64,000 nucleotides of DNA from Halobaculum saliterrae (GTDB lineage Archaea > Halobacteriota > Halobacteria > Halobacteriales > Haloferacaceae). The position numbers were made by a program, and so were the translations under genes. The notes under the pieces are model-generated. The model was not told where the DNA came from and did not search any database. It saw only the letters and a program-made list of their open reading frames with translations. This document shows, piece after piece, positions 1 to 9,168 of this stretch; position 1 is the stretch's first letter; every line of letters begins with the position of its first letter. The stretch spans positions 537,493 through 601,492 of the forward strand of contig NZ_WUUS01000001.1 of the NCBI RefSeq assembly GCF_009831625.1. Reading direction: 5' to 3'.

Positions 1-1
1 G

Positions 2-574
2 GCCGGGATCGAGGAGGGCGACGAGATCGTCGCCTACGACGACGAACACGGCGTGTTCGCGGCGCGGTTTCTCGTGACCGCGGAGCTGTACGGCCACGAT
101 CCCGGGCGGCTACACGTCCTCGACGGCGACTACAGCGCCTGGAGCCGCGAGCGCGAGACGACCCGCGAGGCTCCGGATCCCGAGCCGACGGACTACGAAC
201 CCGGCGACCCCGTCCGGTCGCCGCTCGTGGGGTTCGAGGCGGTCGAGAATCGGCTCGACGGCGACGCGGTGATCGTCGACACCCGCGATCCCGACGAGTA
301 CGCCGCGGGCCACCTCCCGGGCGCGGTGAACCTCGACTGGCTCGAACTGGTCGACCCCGACACCCGGGGACTGAGATCTCGCGGGGACCTGGAGTCGATC
401 CTCGCCGACCGCGGGATCACTCCGGACCGGGAGGTTCTCCTGTACTGCAACACCGCTCGGCGGATCAGTCACACGTACCTCGTGCTCCGCCATCTCGGGT
501 ACGAGGACGTGCTGTTCTACGAAGGGAGCCTCACCGAGTGGGAGGAGCGCAGCGGGGAGATCGTGACCGAGTAG
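2..574 (+). CDS. Thiosulfate sulfurtransferase (rhodanese), 5' part missing
   Basis: The gene enters from the left edge in the frame starting at base 2 and ends at TAG 572-574, so the true start is outside. The visible N-terminal part looks like the end of a first rhodanese repeat (YDDEHGVFAAR, then VLDGDYSAW). A second complete repeat follows, beginning VIVDTRDPDEYAAGHLPGA and ending with the active-site loop LLYCNTARRISHTY, whose cysteine would carry the persulfide. Two-repeat rhodaneses transfer sulfane sulfur from thiosulfate to cyanide or other thiophiles in the cytoplasm. The gene is convergent with the membrane protein that follows, with only 9 bp between the stops. Family assignment is firm; the physiological acceptor is unknown. 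Confidence 0.88.
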   Translation, partial: AGIEEGDEIVAYDDEHGVFAARFLVTAELYGHDPGRLHVLDGDYSAWSRERETTREAPDPEPTDYEPGDPVRSPLVGFEAVENRLDGDAVIVDTRDPDEYAAGHLPGAVNLDWLELVDPDTRGLRSRGDLESILADRGITPDREVLLYCNTARRISHTYLVLRHLGYEDVLFYEGSLTEWEERSGEIVTE

Positions 575-583
575 CCGCGCACG

Positions 584-1660
584 TCAGGGTGCCGGCTCGT
601 CGTCGGTCTCCGGCGGCGTTCCGTCGGCCGACGGCTCCGGGTTCGGATCCGCACTCCTCCCGGGGAGCTGTTGTTGGGTGCTCACCCCGTTGTCCGAGAG
701 CAGGCGCACCGTCTCCGCCAGCAGCGCGACGACGAGCGGCCCGACCACGAACCCGACCGGTCCCAGCGTGAGCAGGCCGCCGACGAAGCCGACGAAGTAC
801 ACCGAGACGGGGAGGTCGGTGGCGCCGCCGGCGAGCCGCGGGCGGATCACCGCGTCGGGAACGAAGCCGACGAGGACGATCCCGACGACGAGGACGATCG
901 TCGCGCGGAAGGCGTTGCCCGCGACGAGGTCGACGACAGCCAGCGCGGCGATGACGATGCTCGGCCCGAGCACCGGGACGAACTGAAGCACGCCCGCGAC
1001 GACCGCCAGCGCGAACGCCGAGTCGTACCCCAGCGCCACGAAGGTGACCAGCCCGAGGGCGAACGTCGCCACGGCGGTCGCCCCCTGGAGGACGTAGATG
1101 GCCCGCAGCGTCGACGCCGTGCGGCGGTGGAGCGCGAAGAGCACGTCGTGGTACTCCCCCGGGCACAGCCGCAGCGCGGCCACGCGCGGCGCGTTCGGCT
1201 TCAGCAGGAGCCCGTACACGAGGATGACGAACACGACCAGCTTCAGCGCGATGACCGGGGCCGCCGCCGCCAGCGAGATCGCCAGCCCCCGGAGGGTCGA
1301 CTGCGCGGTCTGGAACACCGGTGCCGTCTCCAGCACGTACGTGAACGCCCCGAGGTCGATGACGATCCGGTCGGGGATCGTCCCGAGGAACGCGAGCAGG
1401 TCCATCCGCCGTCGATACAGCACGTACGCCAGCGGCATGGCGAGCGCCACGACCCCGAGGAAGCCCGCGGCCGTGGCGGCGCCGGCGGCGATCCGCCGGG
1501 AGTAGCCGTACCCGCTCACCAGCTCCCGGAAGGGGTACAACACGTACGCGACGGTGATCGCGAACACCACCGTCGAGAGGACGCTCCGGAGAACGAAGGC
1601 CGCGAGGACGAGGAGACCGGCCAACAGCGCCGCGATCGCGGTGCGTCGACTGGGCTGCAT
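584..1660 (-). CDS. AI-2E family (PerM/YdiK-like) transporter
   Basis: A 358-residue polytopic membrane protein. The start chosen is the ATG at 1660 (MQPSRRTAIAALLAGLL), since the open frame further upstream runs through the promoter of the next gene. Hydrophobic segments occur near residues 7-45, 50-80, 120-155, 190-290 and 300-330. The segments VLQFVPVLGPSIV and GGLLTLGPVGFVVGPL are the characteristic conserved C-terminal motifs of this family. Members export small molecules or ions, and the substrate cannot be inferred here. The tail is an acidic, proline-rich cytoplasmic extension. It is divergently placed from the thiamine importer. Confidence 0.85.
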   Translation of the reverse strand: MQPSRRTAIAALLAGLLVLAAFVLRSVLSTVVFAITVAYVLYPFRELVSGYGYSRRIAAGAATAAGFLGVVALAMPLAYVLYRRRMDLLAFLGTIPDRIVIDLGAFTYVLETAPVFQTAQSTLRGLAISLAAAAPVIALKLVVFVILVYGLLLKPNAPRVAALRLCPGEYHDVLFALHRRTASTLRAIYVLQGATAVATFALGLVTFVALGYDSAFALAVVAGVLQFVPVLGPSIVIAALAVVDLVAGNAFRATIVLVVGIVLVGFVPDAVIRPRLAGGATDLPVSVYFVGFVGGLLTLGPVGFVVGPLVVALLAETVRLLSDNGVSTQQQLPGRSADPNPEPSADGTPPETDDEPAP

Positions 1661-1748
1661 ACGCCTACGCCACACTGCCGGTACAAAGTCGTTGTCCGTC
1701 CGCACCCGTTCGATTCCCGCCATCGGGCTCGACCGCGAACCGCGGAGG

Positions 1749-1756
1749 TTAATTAT
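1749..1756 (+). promoter_or_regulatory. TATA-like box for the thiamine importer
   Basis: TTAATTAT lies about 26 bp before the ATG at 1779, the spacing expected for a leaderless haloarchaeal transcript. It is the only AT-rich stretch in the divergent gap. I see no THI-box riboswitch between it and the start codon. Confidence 0.5.
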
Positions 1757-1778
1757 CTCCGAGTGTGACCACCCGGTA

Positions 1779-2960
1779 ATGACAGACGCGAACGGACGAA
1801 GCAGACGGCGGTTCCTCAGGGCGGTCGGCGCCGCCGGCGTCGCCGGGCTTGCCGGGTGTTCGGCAGAACCCACCGGCGACGAGGCGACCAGCGAGCCGCC
1901 GGCCGGGACCGACGACGACCAGACGACGACCGCGGCCACGACGACCGGCGAGCCGACCGAGTCGATGGCGGACACGCTGGTCGTCGCGACGTACCCGCCG
2001 TTCGTGAACGCGCCGTCGACCAGCCCGGGGGCGTGGCTGAAGCGGGAGTTCGAGTCCGAGTTCGACGCGACGCTCGTCTACCAGACGCCCGACTCCGAGC
2101 TCAACTACTACATCGAGCGCGCGGTACAGGGCGTCGACTTCGAGGCCGACGTGTACGTCGGACTCGACACCGGACAGCTCATCGACGTGGACGGACAGCG
2201 CGGCGAGGGGCAGTTCACGGACCCGCTGTTCGCCGAGGCGGGGGAGATCGATGGGATCGACACGATCCGTGACGGCCTGCAGTTCGACCCGCAGGGGCGG
2301 GCCGTCCCGTTCGACACCGGCTACATCTCGATGGTGTGGAACGCGACGATGGACGACGGCGAGTTCGTCGCCCCCGAGACGTTCGAGGAGCTGACCGAGC
2401 CCGAGTTCGAGGGCGACCTCATCGCGCAGAACCCGACCACCTCGACGACCGGCGAGGCGTTCATGCTCCACACCATCGACGCCTTCGGCGCTGACGGCTA
2501 CCTCGACTACTGGGAGCGCCTCCAGGACAACGGCGTCACCGTCCTCGGGAGTTGGTCGGACTCCTATTCCGCGTATCTGAGCGAGGAGGCGCCGATGATC
2601 GTCTCCTACTCCACCGACCAGGTGTTCGCCTCGGCGGAGGGGCAGGACCTCGACAAACACCAGATCCGGTTCCTGAACGACCAGGGCTACGCCAACCCGG
2701 AGGGGATGGCCCGGTTCGCCGACAGCGACGCCCCCCGCCTCGCCGAGGCGTTCATGGAGTTCATGCTCCGGCCGGAGATCCAGGCCGGGATCGCCCAGCG
2801 TAACGTCGCGTTCCCGGCGATCGCGGACGCGCCGCTGCCCGACGACTACGCGCAGTACGCCAAGGAGCCGCCCGAGTCGGTCACCTTCACGTACGACGAA
2901 CTCGAAGCGAACCTCGGCACATGGACCGACGAGTGGGCGCGGCGCTTCGCCGGCGGGTGA
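1779..2960 (+). CDS. thiB: Thiamine ABC transporter substrate-binding lipoprotein
   Basis: A 393-residue protein with a Tat-type signal (RSRRRFLRAVG) followed by a lipobox LAGC near residue 25, so it should be exported folded and anchored by a lipid. A threonine-rich linker (residues 26-60) precedes the binding domain. Segments such as ADVYVGLD, VPFDTGYISMVWN, NPTTSTTGEAF and VTVLGSWSDSYSAYL match the TbpA/ThiB family in order and spacing. The ATG at 1779 was chosen because the signal peptide begins directly there. Its stop overlaps the GTG of the permease. Thiamine is the likely ligand, though a phosphorylated form is possible. Confidence 0.85.
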   Translation: MTDANGRSRRRFLRAVGAAGVAGLAGCSAEPTGDEATSEPPAGTDDDQTTTAATTTGEPTESMADTLVVATYPPFVNAPSTSPGAWLKREFESEFDATLVYQTPDSELNYYIERAVQGVDFEADVYVGLDTGQLIDVDGQRGEGQFTDPLFAEAGEIDGIDTIRDGLQFDPQGRAVPFDTGYISMVWNATMDDGEFVAPETFEELTEPEFEGDLIAQNPTTSTTGEAFMLHTIDAFGADGYLDYWERLQDNGVTVLGSWSDSYSAYLSEEAPMIVSYSTDQVFASAEGQDLDKHQIRFLNDQGYANPEGMARFADSDAPRLAEAFMEFMLRPEIQAGIAQRNVAFPAIADAPLPDDYAQYAKEPPESVTFTYDELEANLGTWTDEWARRFAGG

Positions 2961-4693
2961 GCGACGCCCGGCCCGGTCGACTCCTCCGTCGCGCCCGGGC
3001 CGCCGGCCCCGCGGCGCTCGCGGAGCGCTCCGCGTTACCCCTGCTGGCTGCCGTCACGGCCCTCCTCCTCGCGGTGTTGTTCTACTACCCGGTGGCGACG
3101 GTGTTCGTCGACGCCGTCGTCGAGGACGGCCGAGTCACCTTCGGCCCGCTCGTCGAGGTGCTCACCGACGAGTTCTACCTCGTGCGCGTGCTGGGGTTCA
3201 CCGCGTATCAGGCGCTGCTGTCCACCCTGCTGAGCGTCCTCCTCGGGCTGCCGGGGGCGTGGGTGCTCGCCCGCTTCGAGTTCCGCGGCCGCGACACGCT
3301 CCGGTCGGTGACGATGGTTCCGTTCGTCGTCCCGTCGGTGCTCGTCGCCGCCGCCTTCTACGCCACGTTCGGCGCGAAGGGAACGCTCAACGCCGCGCTG
3401 TCCGCGGTCGGGCTTCCGGAGCTCGATCTGCTCCCGTCGCTGGGGGCGATCCTCGTCGCGCACGCGTTCTACAACGCTCCGCTCGTGACGCGGGTCGTCG
3501 CCGCCGCGTGGGAGTCCGTCGACGCCGGCGCCGTCGAGACGGCCCGCTCGCTGGGCGCCTCACGGCGGCGCGCGTTCCGCGACGTGGTGGTTCCGCAGCT
3601 GCTCCCCGCACTCCTGACGGGCGCGACGCTGACGTTCGTGTTCACGTTCGCGACGTTCGCCATCCCGCTGGCGCTGGGCGGCTCGCAGTACGCCACCATC
3701 GAGGTGTTCATCTACTCGGCCCGGCGGCAGCTGGAGTACGGCCGCGCCGCGTCGCTTGCGGCGCTGGAGACCGGCGTCTCGCTGTCGCTGATGGCGCTGT
3801 ACCTCCGGTACGAGCGCGCGCAGGCGGCCGAGCGCCGCGGGGTCCGGACGCTCGCACGCCGGCCGCTGTGGCCCGACTCCTGGAGCCGCGAGCGCGCCGC
3901 GCGTCGGCTCGCGATCGCCGGCTACGCCGTCGTCGTCGCGTTCGTGTTCGTCGCACCGCTCGCGAGCATGCTCTACGCCAGCGTCAGCGTCGACGGGCGG
4001 TTCACGCTCGACGCCTACCGGTTCCTCCTGGAGCGGCAGGCGACCGGCGCGACGTTCCAGGTGAAACCGTTCCCCGCGATCGTCAACTCGCTGGTGTTCG
4101 GGGCGGCGGCGCTCGCGGTCGCGCTCCCGCTCGGCGTCGCGATGGGCGTGCTCACGACCCGGCGGTTCCGCGGGCGCTGGCTCGTCGACGCGCTGTCGAT
4201 GGCGCCGCTCGCGGTGTCGGGGATCGTCGTCGGCCTCGGGCTGCTCCGCGGGCTCGTGTTCGGGTTCGAGGCGTTCGGCTACCGGTTCACCGTCACCGGC
4301 GCCGTCGCCATCGTCGCCGCCCACGCGGTCGGCGCCTACCCGTTCGTCGTGCGGACGGTCGCCCCGCCGCTGGACCGCCTCGACCGGGCGCTCGTCGAGT
4401 CGGCGCGGGCGCTCGGCGCCTCTCGCGCACGAACCGTCCTCGACGTCGAGCTGCCGCTCGTGTGGCCGGGCGTCGTCGCCGGCGCCGCGTTCGCGTTCGC
4501 CATCTCCATCGGCGAGTTCGACGCGACCGTCATCCTCGCCGAGGGCGGCGGGACCTACACCATGCCCGTCGCCGTCGAGCGGTTCATCGGCCGGCGGCTC
4601 GGTCCCGCGACGGCCATGGGGACGGTGTTGCTGGCGGTGACGGCCGCCTCGTTCGTCGTCATCGAGCGCGTCGGGGGTGAGTTCCGTGGGTGA
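2957..4693 (+). CDS. thiP: Thiamine-type ABC transporter permease, two fused domains
   Basis: A 578-residue inner-membrane permease made of two BPD_transp_1 halves. Each carries an EAA loop that docks the ATPase: VETARSLGASRRRAFRDVV near residue 200 and VESARALGASRARTVLDVE near residue 490. About twelve hydrophobic segments are visible. The GTG at 2957 overlaps the previous stop (GTGA), which implies translational coupling; a longer reading from 2921 would overlap thiB by 40 bp and adds only a basic stretch. The fused architecture is that of ThiP and FbpB-like importers, and the ThiB-like partner argues for thiamine rather than iron. Confidence 0.87.
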   Translation: MSDARPGRLLRRARAAGPAALAERSALPLLAAVTALLLAVLFYYPVATVFVDAVVEDGRVTFGPLVEVLTDEFYLVRVLGFTAYQALLSTLLSVLLGLPGAWVLARFEFRGRDTLRSVTMVPFVVPSVLVAAAFYATFGAKGTLNAALSAVGLPELDLLPSLGAILVAHAFYNAPLVTRVVAAAWESVDAGAVETARSLGASRRRAFRDVVVPQLLPALLTGATLTFVFTFATFAIPLALGGSQYATIEVFIYSARRQLEYGRAASLAALETGVSLSLMALYLRYERAQAAERRGVRTLARRPLWPDSWSRERAARRLAIAGYAVVVAFVFVAPLASMLYASVSVDGRFTLDAYRFLLERQATGATFQVKPFPAIVNSLVFGAAALAVALPLGVAMGVLTTRRFRGRWLVDALSMAPLAVSGIVVGLGLLRGLVFGFEAFGYRFTVTGAVAIVAAHAVGAYPFVVRTVAPPLDRLDRALVESARALGASRARTVLDVELPLVWPGVVAGAAFAFAISIGEFDATVILAEGGGTYTMPVAVERFIGRRLGPATAMGTVLLAVTAASFVVIERVGGEFRG

Positions 4694-5906
4694 GGCGTCC
4701 GGGCCGGCCGAGCGGTCCGATCCGGCGGTTCGGGTGGAGGACCTCCGCGTCGAGTACGGGTCGACGACCGCGCTCGACGGCGTCGACGTGACCGTCGAGG
4801 AGGGCGAGTTCTTCACCCTCGTCGGCCCGTCGGGGTGCGGAAAGACGACCACGCTCCGGTGTCTCGCCGGCTTCGAGGAGCCGACCGCGGGCTCGATACA
4901 CATCGCCGGCGAGTCGATGGCGGGCGTTCCACCCGAATCGAGGGGGATCGGCGTCGTGTTCCAGAGCTACGCGCTGTTCCCGCACATGAGCGTCGGCGAG
5001 AACGTCGCCTACGGCCTCCGCTTCTCGGGGCCGCCGGAGGGGACCACGAAACACGAGCGCGTCGAGGAGCTGCTCGAACTCGTGGACCTCCCGGGGTTCG
5101 CCGACCGCGACCCGGACACGCTCTCGGGCGGCCAACAGCAGCGAGTGGCGCTCGCGCGGGCGCTCGCGCCCGAGCCGCGGCTCCTCCTGCTCGACGAGCC
5201 GATGTCGGCGCTGGACGCACGCCTGCGCGAGCGCCTCCGGGTGCAGGTGCGGGAGATCCAGCGAGAACTGGGCATCACGACGGTGTACGTCACCCACGAT
5301 CAGGAGGAGGCGCTCTCGGTCTCCGACCGCGTCGCCGTCGTGGACGGCGGCCGGATCGAGCAGGTCGGCCGGCCCCGCGAGCTGTACGACGCGCCGGCGA
5401 CCCGGTTCGTCGCGGAGTTCCTCGGCGACAACAACGTGTTCGCTGGGTCGGTCGTCGCCGGGGGCGACCGCGTCCGCGACGCGGCGGCCGCCCGGGACGA
5501 CGGCGGCGACCCCCTGCGCCTCCGCGTCGACGGAGGCGGGACGCTCCCCCTCCCGAGCGACGTGGCGGAGGATGCCCGTGACGGCGACCGCCTCGTCGTC
5601 TGCGTGCGCCCCGAACGGATCCGGGTCCACGCTTCCGGCGACGGCGACCGCGAGGGCGAGAGAGCCGGTGATCGCGTCGGCGGCAACGGTGGGACGGGGA
5701 GGGGGACGGGGGCGGACCCGGATGGGGCGTTGCTGGCGACGACCGTCGAGAGCACCGAGTTCCTCGGCGACGCGACGCGACTCCACTGCGACTGGAACGG
5801 CGTCGCCGTGACCGTCCGAACCGACGGGAGCCGGTCCTTCGACGTCGGCGAACCCGTGACCCTCGGTGTCGACCGCGCGGACGTTCGGGTCGTCGAGCGC
5901 TCGTGA
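4677..5906 (+). CDS. ABC transporter ATP-binding protein of the thiamine importer
   Basis: A 409-residue ATPase. Walker A is GPSGCGKTTT, the Q-loop lies in VFQSYALFPHMSV, the signature is LSGGQQQRVALARAL, Walker B is LLLLDEPMSALD, and the H-loop is VTHDQEEAL. Residues 240-409 form a TOBE-like C-terminal domain (VCVRPERIRVH) interrupted by a glycine- and charge-rich insertion near residues 325-350. The start is GTG 4677, overlapping the permease by 17 bp. GTG 4686 is an alternative with GGGGGTGA just upstream as a possible Shine-Dalgarno. It energises the ThiB/ThiP system. The long C-terminal domain resembles the PotA/UgpC class more than bacterial ThiQ. Confidence 0.87.
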   Translation: MSSVGEASGPAERSDPAVRVEDLRVEYGSTTALDGVDVTVEEGEFFTLVGPSGCGKTTTLRCLAGFEEPTAGSIHIAGESMAGVPPESRGIGVVFQSYALFPHMSVGENVAYGLRFSGPPEGTTKHERVEELLELVDLPGFADRDPDTLSGGQQQRVALARALAPEPRLLLLDEPMSALDARLRERLRVQVREIQRELGITTVYVTHDQEEALSVSDRVAVVDGGRIEQVGRPRELYDAPATRFVAEFLGDNNVFAGSVVAGGDRVRDAAAARDDGGDPLRLRVDGGGTLPLPSDVAEDARDGDRLVVCVRPERIRVHASGDGDREGERAGDRVGGNGGTGRGTGADPDGALLATTVESTEFLGDATRLHCDWNGVAVTVRTDGSRSFDVGEPVTLGVDRADVRVVERS

Positions 5907-5920
5907 GCGGTGGCGAGCTG

Positions 5921-5930
5921 GTATATAACT
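5921..5930 (+). promoter_or_regulatory. TATA box for the DoxX gene, with a transcribed leader
   Basis: GTATATAACT is a clear TATA element. It sits about 90 bp before the ATG, so this transcript should have a leader of roughly 60 nt. The leader contains an imperfect inverted repeat at 5951-5975 (GAGGGAACC and GGTTCCTC) and a Shine-Dalgarno (AGGAGG, 6002-6007). Confidence 0.6.
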
Positions 5931-6014
5931 GAGCCGGTGGGTCCCCGGCTGAGGGAACCACCCTCCGGGTTCCTCCGGTTGAAGGTCGTTGTCTCAGGTG
6001 TAGGAGGAACGAAC

Positions 6015-6539
6015 ATGTCGACAACCACCGCAACCGAGACGAGATTCGACTTCGGGACCCACCGCGTCGGGAACGTGGGCGCGTACTGGCTGGTCGCCCT
6101 GCGCCTGATCACCGGCTGGTGGTTCCTGCAGGCGGGCGTGACGAAGCTGATCGCTCCCGAGCCGTTCGCCGCGGGCGGGTGGCTGGCGAACGCGACCGGA
6201 GCGAGCCCCGTCCACGGTCTGTTCGTGTGGGTGGCGAACACCCCGTGGCTGCTCGCGTTCACCGACGTGGCCGTTCCCGTGGGCGAGGCGCTCATCGGCC
6301 TCGGCCTGGTCCTCGGCGCGCTCACCCGGCTGGCCGCGTTCTTCGGCGGCGTCCTGATGGTGCTGTTCTACCTCGGGAACGCCGACTGGGCCCACGGCTA
6401 CGTCAACGGCGACCTGCTCGGCCTGGTCGCGTTCGTGACCGTCGGCGTGTTCGCCGCCGGCCGCGTGCTCGGGGTCGACGGTCTGCTGGCCGAGCGGTTC
6501 GACCTCCGGAAGGACGGGCTGCTTCGCTGGCTCCTGTGA
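6015..6539 (+). CDS. DoxX family membrane protein
   Basis: A 174-residue protein with four hydrophobic segments (about residues 22-45, 70-90, 95-120 and 128-150). WLVALRLITGWWFLQAGVTK is the typical first-helix signature of DoxX/TQO-small-subunit proteins, and the rest (ALIGLGLVLGALTRLAAFFG) fits the family. The start is set by AGGAGG eight bases upstream; this is one of the few genes here with a clear Shine-Dalgarno. DoxX proteins are tied to redox or thiol stress, but the function of this haloarchaeal form is not known. Confidence 0.85.
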   Translation: MSTTTATETRFDFGTHRVGNVGAYWLVALRLITGWWFLQAGVTKLIAPEPFAAGGWLANATGASPVHGLFVWVANTPWLLAFTDVAVPVGEALIGLGLVLGALTRLAAFFGGVLMVLFYLGNADWAHGYVNGDLLGLVAFVTVGVFAAGRVLGVDGLLAERFDLRKDGLLRWLL

Positions 6540-6581
6540 GCCGTCCGGCGGTCGCCGCTCTTCTCTTTGAGGCAGTCGTCG

Positions 6582-7274
6582 TCAGGGGACGACGCCGACG
6601 GTGAGCAGCGTCCCGAACTCCCGGTAGCGCTCGACCATGGCCTCGCGGGAGTCCCAGTTCTCCGTCGGGAACTCCCCGGCCGGCGGGATGTCGATCTCCG
6701 TGTCGGCGACGTTGTCCTGTTCGGCGACGTGGAGTCCGGCCTCGCGGAAGGCGTCGCGGTACTCGGACGCGTCCCAGCGGGTCATGTCGACCGAGATGTG
6801 TTCCTGCCAGTCGTGGCTGTGGACGTTCTCCTCGTAGTAGTTGACCGCACAGTGGAACGTGCCGCCCGGTCTCAGGACGCGAGCGACCTCCCGGAGCGTC
6901 TCGATCGGGTCTGCGCTGTAGTAGAACGCCTCCATCGTGAACGCGTGGTCGAGGGAGTCGTCGTCGAACGGGAGGTGCCCGAAGTCGCCGACGACGAATC
7001 CGAGATCGGCGGCCGGCGAGGCGTCGAGGGCGTACTCGCGGGCGTTGTGTGTCATCTCGGGGGCACCGTCGAGGCCGTACCCGCGGGCCATTCCGGTCGA
7101 GTCCGCGAGCGCACGAAGCGCGTACCCGCTCCCGGTACCCAGATCGAGCACGCGGTCGCCGTCCTCGACGGGCATCCGCGCGAGCACGTGCTTCGCGGTG
7201 TGCCAGTGTCGCTCCTCCATCCCCTTGTCCCGGCCGTCGGCGGCCCAGGCGTCGAACTCCTCTCGAACGCTCAT
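6582..7274 (-). CDS. SAM-dependent methyltransferase (class I, type 11-like)
   Basis: A 230-residue soluble protein beginning MSVREEFDAWAADGRDKGME. Motif I is VLDLGTGSGYALRAL (near residue 47), which binds S-adenosylmethionine. Later class I strands are visible at YGLDGAPEM, LGFVVGDFGHLPF and EVARVLRPGGTFHCAVNYY. The C-terminal half carries the variable acceptor region, with two WDSREAMVERYREFG-like helices. The ATG at 7274 is preferred over an upstream in-frame ATG because family homology begins there. The acceptor is unknown; UbiE/COQ5-like small-molecule methylation is plausible. Confidence 0.82.
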   Translation of the reverse strand: MSVREEFDAWAADGRDKGMEERHWHTAKHVLARMPVEDGDRVLDLGTGSGYALRALADSTGMARGYGLDGAPEMTHNAREYALDASPAADLGFVVGDFGHLPFDDDSLDHAFTMEAFYYSADPIETLREVARVLRPGGTFHCAVNYYEENVHSHDWQEHISVDMTRWDASEYRDAFREAGLHVAEQDNVADTEIDIPPAGEFPTENWDSREAMVERYREFGTLLTVGVVP

Positions 7275-7441
7275 GGCCGCGCGTTCGCGCCCGGCGTGTA
7301 ATACCCCGGCGGTGTCGGCCGAGGTGAGTGTCACTGTGGCGTGTAAGGGGTGGCCACGGCGACTGAGTGAAACTGCGGCGATGCAGTGAAGCTGCGGTGG
7401 CGGGGTGAGGCTTTAGGGTGGACGCGGGCCAAGCGGGGGGT

Positions 7442-7870
7442 ATGCACGTCCGGGACGCGGTGGAGGCCGACGCCGAGGCGCTGGGGGCCATCGCCGACGC
7501 GCCGTCGGACGCGATGCGGGGGCTGGTCCACGACCGGACGGTCCGCGTCGCCGTCGACGAGGAGGCGGCGACCGACCCGAACGAGGACGTCGACGCGGAT
7601 CCCGACGACCTCCTCGGGTTCGTCAGCTTCGACGTCCGCGGCGACGCCGTACACGTCACGCAGTTCGGCGGCACCCGCGAGGCCGCCGAACGGCTGCTCG
7701 CCGAGCCGCTTCGCTTCGCGGCGAACGAGGGACTGGCCGTCGAACTGCTCGCGATCGAGGGCGAGGACGATCTCAGGGACGCCGCCGAGAGCGCCGGGTT
7801 CGAGGCGACGGGGCCGGGACCGCGGTTCGAGGGGAAGGCGACGACGCGTTACCGAGTCGAGCGGCCGTAG
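7442..7870 (+). CDS. GNAT-like acetyltransferase-fold protein
   Basis: A 142-residue protein starting MHVRDAVEADAEALGAIADAP, the typical first strand and helix of the GNAT fold. The centre (LLGFVSFDVRGDAVHVTQFGG) matches strands 2-4, and AAERLLAEPLRFAANEGL occupies the position of the coenzyme A-binding helix. The classic Q/RxxGxG/A loop is not obvious, so catalytic activity is uncertain. A TATA-like CTTTAGGG sits about 28 bp before the ATG at 7442, supporting this start over an in-frame ATG 24 bp upstream. Confidence 0.6.
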   Translation: MHVRDAVEADAEALGAIADAPSDAMRGLVHDRTVRVAVDEEAATDPNEDVDADPDDLLGFVSFDVRGDAVHVTQFGGTREAAERLLAEPLRFAANEGLAVELLAIEGEDDLRDAAESAGFEATGPGPRFEGKATTRYRVERP

Positions 7871-7934
7871 TACGGGAACGCCGACGGGAGGCGAGCGGAG
7901 GCGAGAGCCGACCCCCTCGTCGATCAGTCGTCGA

Positions 7935-9041
7935 TCAGTCGTCGCTCGGGACCTCGGGATCGCTGAGGGAGGCGTCCGGCTGGAACACGACGCCGGGGTC
8001 GAGTTCCTCGAGCGACTCGCCCGTCCGGACGCGGTCGGGCCAGTCGTGGTTCGCCAGCGCGCCCGTCCCCAGCGTGATCAGGTCGGCGCCGTCCGCCAGC
8101 GCCGCCCGCGCGTTCTCGGGGTCGCCGAGGCCTCCGTTGGCGATCACGGCGACACCGTCGTCGACGTGTTCGACGGCCAACTCCGCGAGTGTCCGGTCGG
8201 TGTCGGGAACCTCCGGCGCGGTCGCGTCGCCGCCGGTCACGTGGACGTAGTCGGCGCCGGCGGCCGACAGCGCGGCGAACAGCGCCTCGGCGGTCTCCTC
8301 GCCGTCGGGCCAGACCCGCTCCTCGTCGGTGACTGCGGCCTGTGAGGCGCGGACGCCGACGACGAACTCGTCAGGCGTGGCCTCGTCGATGGCCGCGGTG
8401 ACCTCGGCGGGGAAGCGCGCGCGGCTCTCCGGCGAGCCGCCGTACTCGTCGTCGCGGTCGTTGACGAGGGGGTCGACGAACTCGTGGAGGAGGTAGCCGT
8501 TGGCGGCGTGGACCTCGATGCCGTCGAAGCCGGCGTCGACCGCCCGTTCGGCGGCCGCGACGAACCCCTCCCGGACCTCGTCGAGCCCCTCGGCGTCGAG
8601 CGCGTCGGCCTGGGGGAACTCGCCGGAGCCGCCGTACAGCTCGGCCATCTCGCCCGGCGGGCGGTAGTCCGACGGGGCGACGGAGTCGTAGCCGTAGCGG
8701 TTGCCTTGCGCCTGTGCGCCGGCGTGCATGAGCTGTGCGAGGATCGGACTGCCCTCCTCGTGGACGGCGTCGACGACCGGCTTCCAGGACTCCGCCTGCT
8801 CGTCGGTCGCGAGCCCGGGCTGGTTGTCGTAGCCCTGACTGTGGGTCGCGTCCGGGTGGACGCCCTCGGTGAGGAGGAACGAGAAGCCGCCGCGGGCGAA
8901 GGAGGCGTAGTAGCGGGCCATGCGCTCGGTCGCGTGGCCCTCGTCGGTCGCGCTCGTGCGGGTCATCGGCGCGAGGCCGACGCGGTTGTCGAGGGTGTGG
9001 CCGTTCAGTTCGAACTGGTCGAACAGAGCGTCGTCATTCAT
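7935..9041 (-). CDS. NADH:flavin oxidoreductase, old yellow enzyme family
   Basis: A 368-residue FMN-dependent TIM-barrel enzyme. Recognisable segments are RVGLAPMTRTSATDEG near the N-terminus, GIEVHAANGYLLHEFVDPLVN carrying the substrate-binding His/Asn pair, DEYGGSPESRARFPAEV, and the phosphate-binding end VIANGGLGDP followed by GADLITLGTGALANHDWP. Such enzymes reduce activated C=C bonds using NAD(P)H. The ATG at 9041 is taken as start; GTG 9050 is an alternative. It appears to be a single-gene unit. The natural substrate is not predictable. Confidence 0.87.
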   Translation of the reverse strand: MNDDALFDQFELNGHTLDNRVGLAPMTRTSATDEGHATERMARYYASFARGGFSFLLTEGVHPDATHSQGYDNQPGLATDEQAESWKPVVDAVHEEGSPILAQLMHAGAQAQGNRYGYDSVAPSDYRPPGEMAELYGGSGEFPQADALDAEGLDEVREGFVAAAERAVDAGFDGIEVHAANGYLLHEFVDPLVNDRDDEYGGSPESRARFPAEVTAAIDEATPDEFVVGVRASQAAVTDEERVWPDGEETAEALFAALSAAGADYVHVTGGDATAPEVPDTDRTLAELAVEHVDDGVAVIANGGLGDPENARAALADGADLITLGTGALANHDWPDRVRTGESLEELDPGVVFQPDASLSDPEVPSDD

Positions 9042-9168
9042 CACCCTCACGTACCGCGGTCCGGGTGAAAAGGGGCCGGCGGACGTGCGCGGATCGCCAC
9101 ACGACAGGTGGGGTAGCGCGTGACACGATCACGGAACGGATGCGACGAAGGACCCGGCTCGCCGCCAC

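Noticed and set aside
7361..7410. Short direct repeats AGTGAAACTGCGGCG / AGTGAAGCTGCGGTG before the GNAT-like gene
   Set aside because: Only two imperfect copies; too little to call a regulatory site.
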